A stretch of DNA of 64,000 nt, taken from positions 1,367,952 to 1,431,951 of the forward strand of contig CABJAC010000001.1 of NCBI GenBank assembly GCA_902363455.1, read 5' to 3'. The notes beneath the pieces are model-generated. The model saw only the letters and a list, made by a program, of their open reading frames with translations, searched no databases and had not been told where the DNA came from. How positions within the stretch are numbered: the first letter of the stretch is position 1; each line of letters opens with the position of its first letter. A program made the position numbers and the translations under genes. This DNA is from Caryophanales bacterium (GTDB lineage: Bacteria > Bacillota > Bacilli > Exiguobacteriales > Exiguobacteriaceae). This document shows positions 61,269 through 64,000 of this stretch, one piece after another.

Positions 61269-62918
61269 ATGAAGACCGTAAAGCGCAAACTAGAAAATGA
61301 TTTTAATGAGTTAATGAAGAGTGCGGACACGTTTCCTCGATTCATAGAACAGAGTCGAGCGTTTATTCATAAGTATGATGAAATGGTCATTTGGGCATCG
61401 ATTGATTTTCAAAGGGATACATCAAATCAACAATACGAAGACCGGCTGAAAGAAGTGCAGCGTGACATCAAACCGCTCTTAGCAGTTTGTAAAAAAAGAC
61501 TGTACGACATCTGTCTCGAGAAGCACGGCGAAGCAATTGAAAATACACGAATGCAAACCATTTTAATGCACCAACAAACATCGTTTTCAGACAAAAATAT
61601 CTTGATCCGTCAGCAAGAGGATGAACAAATTAATCGATACATCCAATTAATCGGGAGTCTGCAATCCATGGATGAAGAAGCTGTCTTGATCCATGACTTA
61701 ACAGCATTACTTTTTGAATCCGATGAAGACGTACGCGAGACTGCCTACCGAGCGATTAATCTTTCCTATCAACATCACGCCGAATCACTTCAAAGTATTT
61801 TTTCAGAGCTGATTCGATTACGCCACGAGAAAGCCAAAAATCTGGAACTTGAGCACTATGTGGCATATGCCTTCATGGAATTGGGGCGGATTGATTATAC
61901 CTCGAAAGAATGTCTGCAATTGGCATTGGCTGTCCAAAAGCATATCGTGCCGCTGAAAGAAGTATTTCAAGAGGAACAAACCAGATTTTTGGGGAAACAA
62001 CAACTTCGCCCGTGGGATGTACGGATCTCTCCGTATTCGGACGTCCAAGAGACTGCAAGTACATCTGTTGAAAGTCTGCTGGAGACGGTCGGAACAATAT
62101 TAAGAAATCTGGATCCATCTTTTCATAAAGTGTTGGAAGAACTTAAATCTCAAAAGCATTTAGATCTTGAAGGAAGAGCCCATAAAGCGGGTGGCGGTTT
62201 TTGTGAATTCCTTCCGGAGTCTGAAACGTCCTTTCTTTTCATGAATCGAACACAAACATTTGATGATGTGGTCATTCTCATTCATGAACTGGGACATGCG
62301 GTCCATCATGATTTAATGAAAGACGCGCCGGACAACTTTCAGCAGATCCCGATGGAAGTAGCGGAGTTCGCAGCGATGACATTCGAACTTCTTTCCATGG
62401 AGTTTTGGCATCTGGCGATTGAAGATGCAGCACATGTCCGGAAGGCAAAACTCGAGCAATTCAGGCTGGTCATCGAGTTTTTACCTCAAACCATCATCGT
62501 CGATCAGTTTCAGGAATGGTTGTATCGAAATCCAGCACATACCGTTGAAGAACGAAATGAACAGTTTGCCTCCTTGCGCGACCGGTTTGACTCCAACGCC
62601 ATCGACTGGAGTACACTCTCGAGGTGGAAAGGGGAGGAGTGGCTGAGCATCATTCATTTGTTTGAGACACCTTTTTATTACATCGAATACGCGATGGCGC
62701 AAATTGCGGCCTTACAGATGTACCGGAAATACAAAGCGCAACCGCAACAAACCATCGAAGCTTTTAAAACAGCGCTCCGCGCGACCCACACACATTCAGT
62801 CAAAGAAGTCTACGCGTTGGCGGGCGTGTCGTTTGATGTCTCTGAACACGAGATGCAAGCACTCATTTGTTTTGTTCAAGAAGAAATCGACAAGCTGCAA
62901 CATCTTAAAAACCATTAA
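61269..62918 (+). CDS. M3-family zinc metallopeptidase (oligoendopeptidase F-like)
   Basis: A 549-residue cytoplasmic enzyme. The zinc site is HELGHAVH (His339-His346) and the third ligand is probably the Glu in MEVAEFAAMTFELLSMEFW. Helical N-terminal half, typical of M3 oligopeptidases. Family knowledge: cleaves short peptides, often linked to peptide turnover; this member is slightly short for PepF (about 600). GGGGGAAGCAG precedes the ATG. The upstream 180 bases are AT-rich and probably hold its promoter. Confidence 0.85.
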   Translation: MKTVKRKLENDFNELMKSADTFPRFIEQSRAFIHKYDEMVIWASIDFQRDTSNQQYEDRLKEVQRDIKPLLAVCKKRLYDICLEKHGEAIENTRMQTILMHQQTSFSDKNILIRQQEDEQINRYIQLIGSLQSMDEEAVLIHDLTALLFESDEDVRETAYRAINLSYQHHAESLQSIFSELIRLRHEKAKNLELEHYVAYAFMELGRIDYTSKECLQLALAVQKHIVPLKEVFQEEQTRFLGKQQLRPWDVRISPYSDVQETASTSVESLLETVGTILRNLDPSFHKVLEELKSQKHLDLEGRAHKAGGGFCEFLPESETSFLFMNRTQTFDDVVILIHELGHAVHHDLMKDAPDNFQQIPMEVAEFAAMTFELLSMEFWHLAIEDAAHVRKAKLEQFRLVIEFLPQTIIVDQFQEWLYRNPAHTVEERNEQFASLRDRFDSNAIDWSTLSRWKGEEWLSIIHLFETPFYYIEYAMAQIAALQMYRKYKAQPQQTIEAFKTALRATHTHSVKEVYALAGVSFDVSEHEMQALICFVQEEIDKLQHLKNH

Positions 62919-62999
62919 CTATTTTTAAATGCGGGTGTCCTGAAATATTTAATTTCCTGAGTACTAGTAAGCAGCTGTCTGACTCATGTGTGTTCAAAA

Positions 63000-63031
63000 A
63001 CACCCCCGCTTCCGTATCAGGAAGTGGGGGT
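63000..63031. terminator. Terminator between convergent genes
   Basis: CCCCCGCTTCC (63003-63013) pairs with GGAAGTGGGGG (63020-63030), one mismatch and a six-base loop. On the minus strand a T-run of five follows, so it ends the ABC transporter operon. Confidence 0.82.
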
Positions 63032-63038
63032 TGTCTGC

Positions 63039-63941
63039 TTAAACTGCCATGAAGACATCTTCTAACGAGGTGACCTCGATTTTAACTTCGTAAATCTTAA
63101 CGTGCTGCTCGGTCAATCGTTCGATCAAGAGTGGAATGACTTCCTCCTCGTTCACTTCGATGACGCTGACTGCTTGATCGTGTTTAATGAACTGGACGTC
63201 AGTAATCCCACATTCCTGTAACATCATTACGTCCAGTGAGGGATTCGTGCGGAGGTGGACGTGGATCGTCTCTTTCGCTGCATGTTTTAGTTGTGCCACC
63301 GTACCGACTTTGGCAATTATCCCGTCCGTCATGATGGCGACGGTATCACAAATTTTTTCAATCTCCGTCAGATTATGTGATGTCAGGAAAATAGTCTTGC
63401 CCTGCTCTTTTAAAGTGATAATCAACTGTTGAATCAGGATGGCGGACTCCGGATCAAGACCAGATGTTGGTTCATCGAGGAAAATGAGTTCCGGATTGCC
63501 GAGCAAAGCTTGCGCAATACTGATTTTCTTTTTCATCCCGAAGGAAAACGACTTGATTTTTTGTTTTTCAACGTGAGGTAAGCCAACTTGTTCCAGCAAT
63601 TGACTTAACTCGGCTATACTTCTGGTATCTCCTTTTAAGGCGGCCATGTACTTTAAAAAGTCGAGTGCTTTCATATGTTGGTAAAGGTTTGACGTATCTG
63701 GCATGACGCCGATCTTTTGTTTGATCCTCTCCATCTGGTGATGAATTTCCCCTAAAATCGAGAAGGAGCCGCTCGTCGGTTGAGTGATGCCGGTCAAGAT
63801 ATGAATAAACGTTGACTTGCCGGCGCCGTTACGCCCCAGAAAACCAAAGATTTCCCCTTGTTTGACGTGAAGTTGAATCCCGTTCAACACGTCGTTGCCG
63901 GCATAACGTTTATGTAAATCCTTCACTTCAATTGCGAGCAT
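63039..63941 (-). CDS. ABC transporter ATP-binding protein
   Basis: A 300-residue ATPase. Walker A is GFLGRNGAGKSTF (about residue 35), the signature is SFGMKKKISIAQALL, and Walker B is ELIFLDEPTSGLDPESA. The C-terminal ~80 residues (after TLKEQGKTIFLTSHNLTEIEKICDTVAIM) resemble the regulatory extension of export-type ATPases of the DrrA/YhaQ/BcrA group. Family knowledge: drug, bacteriocin or lipid export with a separate permease. The permease gene ends 2 bases upstream. Confidence 0.92.
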   Translation of the reverse strand: MLAIEVKDLHKRYAGNDVLNGIQLHVKQGEIFGFLGRNGAGKSTFIHILTGITQPTSGSFSILGEIHHQMERIKQKIGVMPDTSNLYQHMKALDFLKYMAALKGDTRSIAELSQLLEQVGLPHVEKQKIKSFSFGMKKKISIAQALLGNPELIFLDEPTSGLDPESAILIQQLIITLKEQGKTIFLTSHNLTEIEKICDTVAIMTDGIIAKVGTVAQLKHAAKETIHVHLRTNPSLDVMMLQECGITDVQFIKHDQAVSVIEVNEEEVIPLLIERLTEQHVKIYEVKIEVTSLEDVFMAV

Positions 63942-63943
63942 GA

Positions 63944-64000
63944 TTACAAATCCCTTCTGTTGAACATAAAATAAGATGCTGCGAGAAACAGGATGCCGAT
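63944..64000 (-). CDS. ABC transporter permease, C-terminal end only
   Basis: The last 18 residues of an open frame that continues beyond the window: IGILFLAASYFMFNRRDL, a membrane helix end with the N-R-R-D-L tail common to ABC-2 type permeases. The stop at 63944-63946 is two bases before the ATP-binding gene start, so the two are in one operon. The rest is outside the window. Confidence 0.65.
   Translation of the reverse strand: MGILFLAASYFMFNRRDL

Overview
The window reads as chromosomal DNA of a low-to-mid GC Bacillota (Bacillales). Strong AGGAGG-type Shine-Dalgarno sites precede most genes, GTG and TTG starts are frequent, terminators are simple hairpins with T-runs, and the gene families (KhtT/KhtU, NorA/Bmr-type MFS, YusW-type lipoprotein, HemAT, many GNAT enzymes) fit. 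The overall flavour suggests Exiguobacterium, but that is inference; no rRNA, tRNA or marker gene settles it. There is no phage, plasmid origin or CRISPR. The only mobile element recognised is one tnpB-only IS200/IS605-type insertion at about 49.55-50.93 kb.

Layout. 0-7 kb: a GNAT gene, then arsR, arsB and a CoA-disulfide-reductase/rhodanese fusion, a SulP transporter, a universal stress protein and a lipoprotein. 7-18 kb: two GNATs, an XRE regulator with a membrane partner, an amine-oxidase/NUDIX pair, a TetR-controlled NorA-like pump, a membrane/coiled-coil protein, a CorC-type membrane protein with an unusual leader, and a ProP-like symporter. 18-26 kb: a gntR operon containing two paralogous membrane proteins that flank a GNAT; divergent from it, a beta-glucoside PTS and 6-phospho-beta-glucosidase; then a nucleosidase gene split by an in-frame stop. 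26-34 kb: small genes, GNATs, a nitrilase-type amidohydrolase, a membrane-protein remnant, an AbrB-khtT-khtU group and a quinone oxidoreductase. 34-46 kb: CPA1 antiporter, succinate-semialdehyde dehydrogenase, NodB-like lipoprotein, secreted protein, APH-fold protein, two SDRs, LysR, and an ArsR/SRPBCC pair. 46-56 kb: HemAT sensor, lipoproteins (one apparently starting at ATA), a homing-endonuclease-repeat protein, the tnpB element, and a tandem GGDEF / EAL pair sharing one type of membrane sensor. 56-64 kb: MFS, small membrane proteins, a second XRE/membrane pair, an M3 peptidase, and an ABC ATPase with the end of its permease.

Functional themes are ion and pH homeostasis (KhtTU, CPA1 antiporter, ProP-like symporter), toxic-compound resistance (ArsB, NorA-like pump), sugar uptake under a GntR repressor, and c-di-GMP signalling. 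The best leads are: the tnpB insertion into the end of a diguanylate cyclase gene; the twin-sensor cyclase/phosphodiesterase pair; the CoA-disulfide reductase in an ars locus; the Shine-Dalgarno of the CorC-type gene lying inside a hairpin; the GntR palindrome filling the spacer of the PTS promoter; and several genes too short or too odd for routine gene calling (9779-9955, 26841-27014, 56645-56815, 48986-49360). I found no clearly new multi-gene system. Start codons were chosen by Shine-Dalgarno spacing, and no homology search was available.
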